A stretch of DNA of 64,000 nucleotides from NCBI GenBank assembly GCA_036936605.1, contig JAUPFV010000005.1, positions 191,950,958-192,014,957 of the forward strand, in the 5' to 3' direction. The position numbers and the translations under genes were made by a program. This document shows, one piece after another, positions 47,409 to 59,539 of this stretch. Position 1 is the first letter of the stretch; each line of letters opens with the position of its first letter. The notes below the pieces were generated by a model that saw only the letters and a program-made list of their open reading frames with translations, made no database searches and was not told the origin of the DNA. The stretch comes from Limnanthes douglasii subsp. nivea (Eukaryota; Streptophyta; Magnoliopsida; Brassicales; Limnanthaceae).

Positions 47409-49140
47409 TTGTGTGCCACCGTAAGTATGACACCGTTAGGGGCCAAACGGCTGCTGATGTTGTCAAAGAACTTACTGCTGAAGGTTCATCTTCGTCGGAT
47501 AACGATACAACTTCAAATACTAATGAAGCGCATTCGATTTAGACTCAAACGCCTTTGGTTCTTACCAAAATATCGGAAAATTAACTCGCACATTCTGATC
47601 GTTATGACCATTTGAAGAATTTGTTCGTGACACATAATGGTATTGCGTTTTTTCCGGACTACATGCAACATGAGGTGTACGACACTTTTCTCACGAATGT
47701 GAGTTTCAACATCCTATAATTCTAATTATTTATTTAATTTGGTTTCCATAATTAGATTACAACAATCTCATTTTTATACATATTTTCAGTCGCGGTAGGG
47801 ATTAACATTAAGGAAAAGTACGACATGTTAGGCCAGTGGGACCTTAGTAGACAAGAGGTGGCTGTTATGATTATCGTTCGAGGGACTCCGTTCAGACCTT
47901 TTATAAGACACTTGAGCAAGTTCATCTTAAAAACTCACTTGAGCAAGGCTTTTCTCAAACGTTAGCATCATGATACCAACAATTTCCAGTTCTTGTTCAG
48001 AGAGATGAACATCACTTTAAATGACGTTTACATCATTACTGGCTTTCCGATGGTGGTATCTATAATTGAAATAAATTCGGGCGGTACTTTTGGTGAGCTA
48101 TGCACGTATTATGCCTCGTTATTTGGGAGTTACGCAGGTTAAGATCCAAGCTGAGTTGGAGAAGCAGGATACGATTGGTTTTAGGCTGAAATGGTTGATG
48201 AATAGTTTTTTAGAACCATAGTATTGTGTAGATAATTTGGACCGTACGATGAGATAATCTTACACGCTACACATGCGTACATGTTGTATATATTTGGTTG
48301 CAATATTTTCACGAATACCAGCTAGTAGAACGTACAATTTAATTTTCTTGCTTCGTTTGAGCACATGGATCGGCTAGATGGTATAGCATGAAGTACTTGC
48401 GCTTTGCCATGACTATAAAAGGGGTTGGGATGAGCGTCCAAGACGTCACCGAAGAGTCTGGCTAGCTTCGAAGATTTGTTAGATTGCTGGATATACGATC
48501 ATATTTCAGATATCTCCAAGCTTCTTAGTTGGACGTTGAAAAAGCAGACGAAAGGAAGGTTAGGTTGGAGATACTATCGCGATCTCATTGGCGGTCTCGA
48601 TGATAAAGATGTAAGTATTTTATTTTTATGTTCACAGATGTTTCGTATAATTTTTTAGTTTATATGTGTTTGTTTGTAGGTGATCTTTCAGGCGTATGAA
48701 AATATGAGGGGTAGTTTTCCGGTGTGATGCGACCGTTTGGTTGGGTCTATGAGAATCTCATCGATATTTTTTCAGCTCGTACACATCTGAAGAAGGGTGA
48801 CCATTGGTGCTACCCAGTTAACATATTGCACCGGGATGATTGGTAAACTTTTTTTTACTCCGCTGAAAGGTACACCCAACCCTGTATGTCAAACCTAAGA
48901 CGGTTACGGTTCAATACGAAGCATATATGGAAATATTCGGTTGGTTCAATATCACACTGCATGCTGTAGGTGAAGGGAACATGTTAGAGGCGCTTCAAAC
49001 CATAAATCATATTATGCATATTGACATAGCCACGAGGAACTTCTCAACTTCAGGATTCAAGTCTGTACAGTCGCCAACCCCTAGCTCAATTCTAATATTG
49101 TTCATCTTGTACATTATTTGGACGACGTTGTTGTTGTAGG
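47409..49140 (+). pseudogene. Plant mobile domain (PMD) transposon-type gene, decayed
   Basis: PMD proteins occur in plant mobile elements and in a few domesticated genes (MAIN/MAIL). The first exon ends FFPDYMQHEVYDTFLTN before a GT-AG intron (47699-47789). The next reads EKYDMLGQWDLSRQEVAVMI, then after a stop FLFREMNITLNDVYIITGFP (the diagnostic PMD block, MTITLDDVxxLLGLP-like), HATHAYMLYIFGCNIF, FEHMDRLDGIA and SLSRLLDCWIYDHIS-like pieces, and a second possible intron near 48609-48680. Stops and frameshifts occur throughout. It lies between two arrays of palindromic motifs, which suggests all belong to one element. Confidence 0.7.
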
Positions 49141-49384
49141 ATGTCATTTTTGTTTTTAAACTAAAACTTTTTGATGATGTTGGTTTGGTTATAACTTATG
49201 GATGATATTTTGACAATTAGATGTAATCAAATGGATGTTTTACCGAATTTGAATTTGGTTTAAGTTATTTAAATGTATGTTTGTTTAATTTTGATGCGAG
49301 TTTGTTTAATTTTTTCATATGTTGTCAATAGATGTTGGTTTAAATTGGATGTAAGTATGTATTTTTTTTCTTCTGAAATTGTTA

Positions 49385-50030
49385 GTTCTGCACCGCTGGT
49401 GTAAACATGTATACGACGATAATGGAATTTTGCACCACCGATGCATAAAGTAAGCACTGCCAGCGTGCTATGTAGCTGACAATGTATAAATAGTGCACCA
49501 CCCGTGTAATAAACCACTGATGGTGCATAATCTACTCATTGGCGGTGTTGAAGTAACACTGACAGTGTTAAAATCCCGCATCGATGATGTAACTATTAAA
49601 AATATTTATGAATGGAGGTAGTTTTGTGGTGTTTACACCGTCGATGTAATCTATTTAGCACCACCGACGTAATTTCTCACTGCTAGTGTTAAAATTGAGC
49701 ACCCGCAACATAACTATTCCCACTGGTGGCGGCGCATAAATTACGTAATATTGGTGGACTCTAATTTCAAATGTAGTAATATATAATAGATTTTAAGATT
49801 TACACCAGCGTGTATCATGTGTTCACAATTGGCGTTGTTTCTCGCTCCTTGTGTGCAAATTATGCACCGACAAAGCTTAAATCACGTAATAACAATGAAG
49901 ACTAATTTTAAATGTAATAATATAGATCTTATTTTCATGTCTACACCCGCAGCGTATCATATCTACATCGTCAGTGTGGTTTCTCGCTGTCGGTGTGCAA
50001 ATTATGTATTGTCGGTGTACATACGCAAAA
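49385..50030. repeat. Right array of short palindromic motifs
   Basis: I count about 18 degenerate copies of a 14-16-base motif (for example gcaccgctggtgtaaa, acactgacagtgttaa, cactgctagtgttaa, acaccgtcgatgtaa), each nearly its own reverse complement, at 20-30-base intervals with wider gaps after 49760. The same motif is found at 47030-47190. Subterminal arrays of short palindromes are typical transposase-binding regions of DNA transposons. Confidence 0.7.
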
Positions 50031-50225
50031 ACCATAATATATGAAGATCACCATAACATTAAATATAAATTAGTTGACATAGTTATGAAGATTACATAAT
50101 TCGTACGTAAAACGTATACGCAAGCAAGAAAAATAGATAGATAATTCAAATTATCACCGTTAAAGGCGCGTTTACGGTGACGGATAATTCCATCAATGCT
50201 CTGCCTCTAAAATTGGAGGAGGTGC

Positions 50226-50560
50226 TCACCGTAAAAGAAAATAAGTGTAACTAACATCGTTCCTCCCCGAATGTGCTACAAAATGGATGATGTAGTTAAA
50301 CTTTGATGCAGTCGCGATTTCCATCTCGGGCATTGTCATCAAATACTCAAAAATACTGATACCATTATTGCACTTTACACGTTCCACGTTCTTAGATATC
50401 TCCTCCATACTACTATATGTCATGTAATAAAACATATAATCTATAAGCTCGTGGTATAGGGAATTCTTAATTGAATTTCAACCATCTTGTTGGCCGTATA
50501 AGCCACTTATAATTGACCGATATCCATAATACCCATCTGCTTTAACATCATTGATATAGT
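50226..50560 (-). pseudogene. OTU-like cysteine protease fragment, catalytic Cys lost
   Basis: The - strand reads DVKADGYYGYRSIISGLYGQ, QDG, a TGA stop, NSIKNSLYHELIDYMF, EEISKNVERVKCNNGISIFE, YLMTMPEMEIATASKFNYII and ends FLLR. It aligns with the OTU signature DxDGNCxFRAxxxLLG: the catalytic cysteine is TAT (Tyr) here and a conserved tryptophan is TGA, both G-to-A changes. The MPEMEIATASKFN block fits the second conserved OTU region. OTU enzymes cleave ubiquitin; copies with this sequence style are carried by plant Mutator-like elements. It may belong with the PMD remnant 1 kb away, on the opposite strand. Confidence 0.6.
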
Positions 50561-51760
50561 TATAAAAGGTCTATAAGAGATGGGGAATTGTTTTAAGTAA
50601 CCTTACATATGAGAAACCCATTGTACCTTAGAAAGCATCATATCGCTTGAGGTACAAGCAACCATTACACTCGATAATGAATGTATCGTATGAGTTCCAA
50701 ATATCAATTCAACTTTGAACGGTTTGTCAGGAGAAGCAATATGTCTACTTGATTGTGTTGGAAATCCGCTCTCTTTCTGTATTTTGATTGGCGAAGTTTT
50801 TTTCCCTCACTTAATGGCTGATAAAGTACTAAACGTTTAGCATAACGATGGCCCACTCATTTTTTTTGCATCTAACACATGTACGTGTAGTGATTTGTCT
50901 CTTTCCATTTTCTCTAATGTTGCGACACTGATTTAGTCCGATTGATGTTTTTAGGTATGAATTACCATGACCTTGTGTTTGTCACGGTTATTGGTTTTAT
51001 TTATCTATTTCTTACTAATGAATTACTATGGTTCTTGAAAACTCTTTAAATTCGCGAACGATTCCTCGATTTTGCCCTAAAATCTCTTTAAAAATTTATT
51101 AATCTAGGCCAAATATTGGCTTACGATGCAGATTCAGGAGAAATCCTAATTAAACAACTATCAATCTTGAAAAAAACGATTAGAACCACAATAAAACTTG
51201 AATAAGAAATAACTTGAGAAGATTATACAAATAGATAAAAAATATCTAATCTCTCGCTCAATTGATCTCCATGTTTGCGAGTCAACAATTGAGTATCATC
51301 TAAAGATCTTCATCGCAACAATATCCCGAGAAAAAATATATACAATCACTCGCTTAATAGGATCCCCGCGTCTACGAGTCAATGATTTAGTATCATCTAA
51401 AGATCTTCACCATAATGAAATTAAAACAATCTTCTATTCACAAGAAAAAACACGAACGTAAAGGTATTTTGAGTTCCAAATACTTTCTCTATTCAAAACC
51501 AATTATATTTTTTGGTAAAAATGTAAGAAACGAAACATGTTTCCACATAGAGTGCCAATGTAAAAACAATTAAATTTAGAAGATATATAATTAATAAAGG
51601 TTTTAAGAGAGAAGAAAACACTTTTGTAAAGAGAGAAAGTGATTTAACAAACTTAATTTGGAAAAAAAAAGATATTCGTCCATGGTGTTCTACTCTACTA
51701 TATATATATATATATATATCAAATATCAAATATAAAAAAGTGAAAAATCAATATACCCTT
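50561..51760. other. Intergenic or decayed element DNA
   Basis: No gene is supported. A ~97-bp unit is repeated once: gagtatcatctaaagatctt at 51290 and agtatcatctaaagatcttc at 51389. A TA microsatellite lies near 51697-51718. The 3' LTR of element D is expected in or near this interval but I cannot place it. Confidence 0.4.
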
Positions 51761-51774
51761 ATCAGCAAGGATCT

Positions 51775-52140
51775 TGAATAATTAAAGACCAAATATGTGA
51801 CACTACAGACTCAAGAAAAAGGTTGGACATTTGAGGACTTACAATAAAATAAGCAGGCTCTCGAGGTCTAGACCTCGAAGAAGAAGATAATCAAGATTGT
51901 GAAGGAGAAAGCGGTTAAAATAGACTCACTCTAACAAGCCAAGATTCAGGCCAACATTATGCTCAGCTTCCACAACATTTTACATGACTTAGAATTAGCG
52001 TAATTGATTTAAATGCTCAAATCCAACAGAACCGAAAGGTTTGACTGAGGGAAGAGAAAGTATCAAATATATGAGACTAGCCAAGTAATGGATGGTGTCG
52101 ATCCTCCCTCAGAAGAGAACATCAACCTTTTTTCTACTCT
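51775..52140 (+). pseudogene. Antisense ORF remnant (coiled-coil end) of element D
   Basis: The + strand fragments LQTQEKGWTFEDLQ, TSKKKIIKIVKEKAVKIDSL, IQANIMLSFHNILHDLELA and MDGVDPPSEEN resemble the coiled coil and acidic tail that end the aORFs of A and B (WLDAPEEDRPP in A). It lies after integrase of D and on the opposite strand, as in A. Stops interrupt it and its 5' part is not recognisable. Confidence 0.5.
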
Positions 52141-52552
52141 TCATTTTGTTATTCTAATCGTCTCAAACTCCCCCCCCCCCTTCCGACCGATTGCTCGTCC
52201 AAGGGGAGAGGGAAGAAAGAGAAGAAGAAATCAGATGAGTGATCTTCGTAAGTCAACCAACATGCTTTTTTGCTTACATTTCCATATTATTTCCCTTATT
52301 TTGAAATCAATTCTCTATATATTTTAAATACATTTCATAGATGGTTGGGCCATATTTTTACAATTTTGTTAAGAGCCTTAAAATAATGAAAGATATTTTA
52401 ACTAATTTTTATAAAAATTATTTTTCTTTTGTAAGATGTTTTTATTGGTTCGATGACAACAAGATCACATTCCTCTCGCGAGAGGTGATCATTATAAATC
52501 CAAAAAATGATTGATAAAGTCACATAACTGAACTCTATTTATTTACTCGATA

Positions 52553-52785
52553 GAGTCGATTGGCCGACCCCTTCTTATTCTCTTGATGAATTCGGTTGGA
52601 CAATCTTTTTTTATTACTGAAGAATTTGACTGTTGACCCCCTTATTTGATTTATGAGGGAGCCGATTGGTTGATTCCTCTTTTTTTCCTTAAAAAGTCGG
52701 TTGACTGACCTCACCTTATTTTCTGAAGGAGTTGGTTTGCCAACTTTCAATATTTTAAAAGAAGACTCAGTTAGCCAACTCCTTC
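52553..52785. repeat. Tandem repeat, about seven copies of a 34-39-bp unit
   Basis: Units begin with variants of GAGTCGATTGGCCGACC (starts near 52553, 52589, 52622, 52660, 52695, 52730, 52763) followed by a T-rich stretch. It takes the same position, between aORF and integrase, as the 96-bp array in element A. Confidence 0.75.
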
Positions 52786-53055
52786 TTGTTTTTTTGGTTT
52801 TAAGGAATTAAGAAATGTCTTTTCATGCTCTATATCCCTACCATTTGTGGGGCATATAACATCGTACATAAAAAATATACATAGATTAGTTAAAAAATAT
52901 ATTAATAAAAGAGACGGTTGTGTAGGTTCCTCATTAAAATCTATATGTGCCACCAAGGTAAGAAATAGTATGTTACTAGTCAATGCGACTAATTACAGAA
53001 ATTTGTACAAAATCAAAAGTCATTATAAATTTAAGATAAGTAACATTTTAGATGT

Positions 53056-54000
53056 TTAATTTCCAAAGGTAGAGACGAGATGCCCTTTATTATCAACAAG
53101 CTTTGAAGTTCCATCTTTTACAATTTTAGAAACATTATGTGGACCTTCCCAGTTAGGATGAAACTTACCGTTTTTTCCTTGTATGTTGAAAAATCTTTCG
53201 GAGCACAAGGTCTCCTATATTGGAAGCTATGAAATTCACCATTGAGAAGTATCATTTTTGCATTAAAGTTTTATAGGATTGTACCCTTTGCTATGTTTGT
53301 ATATATATTTTCTTTATTATATCAATCATGACATTTTTCCGTTGGTAATTTTTTTAGTAATTAACTAATCCAAAAGAGGGTTATATTGATTCAGTGATAA
53401 TAATTGTGTTCATACCATAAAAAACAAACGGTGTCTCGTTAGTGTCCGTCCAAGGGATCTTCATGTACGCTCATAAAATATCATGTAAGACGTCAAGTCA
53501 CTTCATAACCAACCCTTCCAACATTTTGTGTAGCCTTTCAAATAAAATTTGATTTATAAATTTGACCTATTCATTGCTATGTGGATGAAAATGAGATGAT
53601 ATTTTTCTTTGCATACATATCTTTTGGTTAAAATAAGTTACTTGAGCATTTTTGAACTATAAGGTATTTTTTATTGTAATCACTATCAATATTCTAAACC
53701 TGCAATAAATATTAAATTTTATGATATTAAGTACCTTATTAGTCCTTATTCTTGCCAATAGTTCTTCCTATACCCATTTTAAAACATAATAAACTCCAAG
53801 AAATAAGTACTAAGCCCTCCAATAGCTTTAAAGAAAGATCGTATGATATCTAACCCCATTAGTTGAAAATAAAAGCCTTATATATCATTTTTAAAGGAAT
53901 ACTATGTGATGGATTGTATTTACAAAGCATTGGCAGATGTCACACTTTTGACCATCTTTTAAGTATCGGTCAAGATCTTCAACCTATTTAAAAGACCCCT
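53056..54000 (-). pseudogene. Integrase of element D
   Basis: The - strand gives a zinc-finger half CDICQCFVNTIHH, the core blocks SNEQVKFINQILFERLHKML and TDTNETPFVFYG, and the C-terminal domain IGDLVLRKIFQH, GKFHPNWEGPHNVSKIVKDG, LVDNKGHLVSTFGN with a TAA stop at 53056-53058. The matching blocks in A are GQVEATNQTIVDGLKK and GPYQVVEKIKSGTYM. Stops and frameshifts are numerous. Confidence 0.7.
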
Positions 54001-54299
54001 ATAAGAAGATTATTATGATGGTAGTGACCATCGCCTCTCGGCTCATAAATCTCCTCAATAACACTAAAAAGACTCGTTGGGGGTTCTCATTATAGGGAGA
54101 GGTTTATGGAATATTACAAAATGCTTAGCCTTATCATAGATGGTGGTTACGCTTTCAGCTAGTTTTGTCAAATGTCCACTTTCATCCACTTACCTTTTGT
54201 ACTATTTCAATCATGACCCTAAGAGAGATCATGCTCAATACCAAAAAAAGTATGTTTAGCTATCAAGGGTGAGGGTATTGACTGGACACATTTGGGAGT

Positions 54300-54880
54300 A
54301 GTAAAAGTATTGTTATTGTACTATACGATGAGCTTGGTATGAAGCTATTAAAAAAATATGAATCAGATTATGAAGGATTTGATTATCTCGGCTTGGCATT
54401 ACTCTTTGACGCAACATTTCATCCGCTTTGACATGAGATTTAACCTAGGTCAGAAGGGAACCAAATTTTAACGCTAGTCTATTAATTATATTATGGACCA
54501 ATAAATATGAAGTATATTTTATCGATATGTAGCATATTTAACAAACCAATTAATGGTTTGGACGAGATGTATAATGTAATCCTTTCAACTCTCATTTGGC
54601 TCTTGTTTGTCGTGCATTATGTGATGACCATCATTTTTAAAATAATATTTAAACAAGGTGCACAATACTTCAAATATTTAGATAGACTCCGAAGATAGTT
54701 GGTCAAACCAAGTTAGCCCATTCTCTATAAAAAAATTATGAGAATCCTCAATAGAGAAGTCGATCATCATTTTCAAAACCTAATATTTTATTCATGAACT
54801 TCTTTATAGGTTCATTGATCCTTTGTACTTGTCCAGTTTATAGTGGGTAAAATTATGTGGTAGATTTTATCCTAGTATCT
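54300..54880 (-). pseudogene. Possible gag remnant of element D
   Basis: The - strand contains FENDDRLLY, SIxIFEVLCTLFKYYFKNDG-like and ESLKDYIIHL-like pieces and SKADEMLRQR near 54420, in the order expected of a retrotransposon-gag domain. The evidence is weak because frames change often. Confidence 0.3.
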
Positions 54881-54900
54881 TTAGTTTAATATGGAGTTTG

Positions 54901-55470
54901 GCCAGGTTATATATCAAATTATAGAAAGGACCTTCAACAATGTCACTCTATCTACACTATTGGTCGAAACTTTAAAAAAATTCTGAGTTTTGACGGTGAT
55001 GATCCATGTAAAATTTCATCCCATAAAAGGAAATATTGTTTGGACCATAGAGGCTCGATATAAACTACTCGACCCCACACTTATGTCGTGACCAAGTTTA
55101 TGTTGATGTTCAGACCTAGGACCAAAACTTCTACATTTGTTACTATAATAGATGAGGAGGTTGTTATAAGATTACTTTGGAGGATGACGCTCACTGAGGC
55201 TCTTCTTCCAATCTTGGAGCAACTGTCTTTTGATGTTGTCGATTTTTTGAATCGATATTGACGCTTTGAATGAGACATACTACATCGATGATGTTGCATG
55301 TCGTGACCAAGATTATGTTGATGTCCCTAAACATCTTATGCTTCATTGTTCACCTACTAGACTTCTGCACTAAATGTTGGAGATCTGAGACTCATACTTT
55401 TGATGATCTCTCTTATATTAAAGAACTCAACCAAGTGAGAGCTTATACGGTCGAAAATTGTTGAGTATGG
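54901..55470. other. Boundary region between elements D and B
   Basis: No gene is supported. A block (tgtcgtgaccaagtttatgt, with gatgt after it) at about 55085 recurs at 55299 (one change), 214 bp apart. Confidence 0.4.
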
Positions 55471-55777
55471 TAAACACTCAAAGGGTCAGATTCCTTCGAT
55501 GGGGCAATTTAGACCTAAAATAAATGTTATACTGACCTTCGATGGAACTTTCATGGGCTTTCGGTTTGGCCCATATCCATGTCTTGACCTATATGGCCCA
55601 TTAACCCAAAAATGATCTTATAAAAACTATGAGGAATAACATTTAATGGTTGGTTGAGATTTTATCTCTCTAAGAATTAAATATATCTGCTCAATTATCT
55701 CTTTGAAATCTATCATACACTTATTACATTATCACAAAATTACTTGAATACGCATTAAACTAATTTAAACAACATCA
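55471..55777 (+). repeat. Probable 5' LTR of element B (left end uncertain)
   Basis: It ends ...aacaacatca at 55777, just before a primer-binding-like sequence. It has a TATA-like cttataaaaactatgagg near 55618-55635 and a CT-rich stretch after it. The left end near 55462-55471 (tgagtatggtaaacactc) is a guess. Confidence 0.5.
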
Positions 55778-55779
55778 GA

Positions 55780-55798
55780 TTGGCGACCACATTGGGAG
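55780..55798 (+). other. Primer-binding-site-like sequence of element B
   Basis: ttggcgaccacattgggag follows the LTR by two bases. It has the TGGCG...GGGA form of Tat-element primer sites. I cannot name the tRNA. Confidence 0.5.
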
Positions 55799-55864
55799 AG
55801 TATAGTAAGGTACCGAATATCCAAAACCTAACATACAAAGTTTACCTTTAGAATAATTTGGAGC

Positions 55865-57060
55865 ATGGATCATGATATGCAAATAGACCCCCTCATGAAG
55901 AGGTTAAATTCGGAAAGGAGCATGTACACACATCTAATGTGAATAACGATAACGAAGAAAGGTTTTTCATGCAAGAGAAGCGTGATCAATTAAGAAGATA
56001 GATTGAAGAATTGAGAGCCTTGAGAAATGTGAGAATGATTTGTGGAAAAAACATTCCATCGGAGTATCCAAAATCTGATGAGTTGGATAATAATCCCCAA
56101 CATAATATTAAGCAAGGTCAAGATAACTGATCCCCCACAATCCACCAAGAATCTAAAAAAGCATAAAGATAAACATTGTTCTAACACTTCAGAGTGTGTT
56201 GAGGGCTCAACGATAGAATCAGAATCAGAATTCTCCTCATCTTCTTCGAGCAAATCATTATTGTAAGCAAAATATAGGAAAGCTACAGGCTAAAAACATT
56301 AAAAATAATACTATAAACCAAGTAAACAAGATTGTTTAGGAAAGAAAAGGGTCGGAAGATTAAAGAAAAAAAGAGTATGAGAGAAAGATGAAATGGTTAG
56401 CTGACCATAGCATAGATCGTTTGTAAAGTGATCAATTCGTCGTGCAATCCGAGCCTCTGATCTTTGCCACTTCTAATGAAGATCACATGTTCAGTCAAGG
56501 ACATAATTGGAGGCAGTCATATTTATCTTCAAAAATCCTCTTGGGACATCTACCTATGCGTTTTGATATTTCAAAGATAAAAAAATATGATGGGAGCCAA
56601 GTCGCCGATAACCATCTCGAACAATTTAAGAATTTCATGATGAGTTTTGATGATAATGACAAGCTGTTGTGCAGAGCTTTTTCTAAAAATTTCAAGGATA
56701 GCGCATTGAAGTGGTATAATAGATTACTGCAGGGATCGATCAAGAATTTCAACATGTTTGGGATGGCATTCCGAAAGGAAATTTGTGGGAAGTAAAGAAC
56801 TTAGGGGGAATATAAATAAAATAATCTATTGTTGGCAATACCTTAACGAATCTTTAAAAGATTATACCCAATGTTTGGTGAACATCAAAGATGGGTTGGC
56901 AGATTGCTTCGAACAGGTTTCCATACCTGTACTCAAATAAGGGTTATTAGCGGGTGAGTTGGCTGATTCGGTGACACGTAAGAAGGAAATGACTTGGGAT
57001 GGTTTATTAAACTAAGTTGGAAAGTAAATCATTGTGGAGGAAAATAAAAGATTGAGACAG
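55865..57060 (+). pseudogene. Gag of element B
   Basis: ATG at 55865 opens MDHDMQIDPLMKRLNSER. The main domain (56442-56800) has LLGHLPMRFDISKIKKYDGS, NHLEQFKNFMMSFDDNDKLL and SALKWYNRLLQGSIKNFNMF. The next frame has KEICGKYxELRGN-like, LNESLKDYTQCLVNIKDGLA and FEQVSIPVLK. Block by block it matches gag of A (SFDNDDKLLCRAF, RASKWCNRLPQGCIKNF). Several stops and frameshifts. Confidence 0.8.
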
Positions 57061-57570
57061 TCTCATCAATATATACATGCCCCTTTAAACACGCTTCCAC
57101 AAGCTAGTAGTCAGTCTCAAGCTACGTTTAGCAATCGTACGAGGGACTCTAGACAGATTTCTCATCGGCCAAGACTGAGCCAGTAGAGTCAAGGGTAGAA
57201 ATCTAGGCTAAGAGACTCAGTGGGTCCAGTCTAGTTATTTTACAGAGCTGATTGAAAATATAGCAACCATTTATGACAAGTCAAAGAATTTTATGCAATT
57301 ATAAACACCTACACCTATCCAGATTCCGAGGGAAAATCAAAACTCACGATTCTGTAAGTACCCTAATGATATAAGACATGTTATTAAGGATTATAGTGCT
57401 TTAAAGAAAGAGATATAGTCATTAATTGAGAATGGGAGATTAACCACCTTTGTTAAGTCGCAAGTGGGTAACAGACAAGTGAGCAACAGATCATAACAAG
57501 CACAAGTGGGGCTCATGCAGCTTCACCTATTGGTCGATGACAAGCTACAGAAGCTCCCATAAAGAAAAAT
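57061..57570 (+). other. Gag-protease linker of element B
   Basis: About 500 bases of low-complexity, mostly untranslatable sequence. A piece CKYPNDIRHVIKDYSALKKE-like (57350-57410) looks like a remnant zinc knuckle and linker. Confidence 0.4.
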
Positions 57571-57576
57571 ACAATA

Positions 57577-58310
57577 ATGATTATTGAACAATTCAATGTG
57601 GATTCGGAATACCTAGATCTTGATCTGGATCGGGGTCGAGTGAATGTGGTAACTGAGAATAGTAGAAGGGTTTCCCCGTTGTGTCAATTCTTCAAATCAT
57701 TAACTATATTCGGAGAAGACGTGATGACAACACCTTCGAGTTGTTCCAGAAAAGACATGTTATTAGCTTGACCACTCAATTAGAAGGGAACATGTATTCT
57801 TATCTATACCAGAACTCTGCCCTCTTCATACTTTTTGATGAAGATGATTTAATGAATCTTGTACGACTACATAAGGATGTTGTTGTAATATGGGCTTCTA
57901 TGGAAGGAACGAAAATGATGAATCTTGATTGACACGGATAGCTCATCCAGTATCTTATTTATGTCCATAAACAAATGAAAAACTCATTTGTTATTCTCCT
58001 ATCGAACATAATTATAATAGGATTTACAGGAAACTCTGTGGATATTATTGGGGAGTTCGAATGAGAGACAATTCTTAGTAAATGACCATTTAAGAAAATA
58101 GTCGGAGTCTTGTTTGTGATAGTAGATTATCCAACCTTTTATAACACCATCTTTAGCAGATATTGTCTATCGAGAATGCATGCAATTGTATCAACGATTC
58201 ATGAGTGTTTAAAATATGCAGTTGGAGGTCAAGTAAGGGTAGTTCGGAGCAGTCTGAAAGGGACTAGGGAATGTTATGCCACTCCTCTTGCTCTAAAGTC
58301 TCTATAGAAT
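57577..58310 (+). pseudogene. Protease region of element B, DTG mutated to DTD
   Basis: Blocks VSPLCQFFKSLTIFGED, LHKDVVVI and, at about 57925-57960, LIDTDSSSSILFM, which is the aspartic protease active site with DTG changed to DTD. Downstream FVIVDYPTFYNTIFSRYCL, RMHAIVSTIHECLKYAVG match A (FVVVDVPTSHNTIFGRSWL, STIHQCLKYVVG). Confidence 0.7.
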
Positions 58311-58443
58311 ATGGAAACTAGAAATGAGTATAAATTAATTGAGTTCTCTTTTGATCCGAACAATATATATGATCCAAGAGATACTCGTAGTGCAATGATT
58401 TTTATCGAAGACGTTAAAGTACGTACCCTAACGGAGGGGAATA

Positions 58444-59200
58444 GTGTCAGGATTGAGGGCCAAATTGCCATCAGAATTGAAAGAAGAATTAATATCTTTC
58501 TTATCTAATAATTTGCATGTGTTCACCTGGTGTAATGAAGATGCGACAGGCGTACCAACTAGGATTATTAGTCACAAAGTATTTGTGCGGTCTGATGCAG
58601 GCCCAATAATACAAAGAAGAATAGATTTTTCTAAAGAGAAATTTGAAGCTATTGTTAAAGAGGTAGACAAACTAATAAAGGCCGAACATATTTGGGAATC
58701 TCAGTATCTATTATTGACAGAAAACCCGGTGCTTGTAAAAAATAAAAATGGTAAATGGTGAATGTGTATTGATTTTACCGATCTCAATAGGGAGTGTCCC
58801 AAGGATCTTTTCCATGTTCCTCGGATATATCAATTGGTGGATTCCATCTAGGGAAATAAATTGTTATCTTTTATGGATGCCTTTGTTGGGTACAAATCAG
58901 ATACAAATAGATCTGAAGGACCAAGATCATACCACGTTTATCACTGATAAGGGGTTGGACTATCACAAGGTAATGCATTCGGTTTAAAGAATGTTGAGGT
59001 TACTTACCATCGCTTAGTTAAAAAAGCATTTTCCGTTCAGATTGGGAGAAATGTTGAAGTCTATATTGATAACATTATGGTAAGAATTCCAAGAGAATAG
59101 GATAATTTTCTTGACCTCAAAGAAACTTTCTCTAATTTGGAAGCCATCAATTTAAAGCTAAATCGAGATAAGTGGACTTTTAGAGTGCGATCCAGATTTT
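58444..59200 (+). pseudogene. Reverse transcriptase of element B, active-site mutant
   Basis: Pieces: LHVFTWCNEDATGVP, LLLTENPVLVKNKNGKW, CIDFTDLNRECPKDLF, SFMDAFVGYKSD (motif A aspartate kept), and NVEVYIDNIMV where YxDD is expected. The second catalytic aspartate is Asn (AAC for GAC). Stops interrupt it at about 58759, 58846, 58954 and 59097. Confidence 0.8.
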
Positions 59201-59201
59201 T

Positions 59202-59482
59202 TTGGTGTACATCAATAATGAGAAAGACATCCAGGCTAACCCAGCGCAAGTAGATGTATTGTTGGCTATGGACCCTCTTCGGTCCACAAAAGAAGTTCAA
59301 ATGTTAACTGGAAGGTTGTCAACTCTGAATAGGTTTATTTCGATGTCGTATGGTAAATGTGCACAATTCTTCCAAGTGTTGAGAAATGTCAAGGAATTCA
59401 ATTGGTCCCCAAACTGTGATAATGTGTTTCTTGAAGTCATTTATCTTCTCTTAAAACTTTGTTCAAACCATGCATCAGAGAA

Positions 59483-59539
<57 letters not shown>

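Larger units (their letters stand above)
51775..54900 (-). mobile_element. Decayed Tat-like Ty3/gypsy element D, internally deleted
   Basis: On the - strand a weak gag-like region (about 54880-54300) is followed only ~300 bp later by the integrase zinc finger, so protease, reverse transcriptase and both RNases H are missing. After integrase come the conserved ccaccaaggta spacer block (about 52950), the tandem repeat and the aORF remnant. No LTRs could be placed. Element B starts just to its right. Confidence 0.6.
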
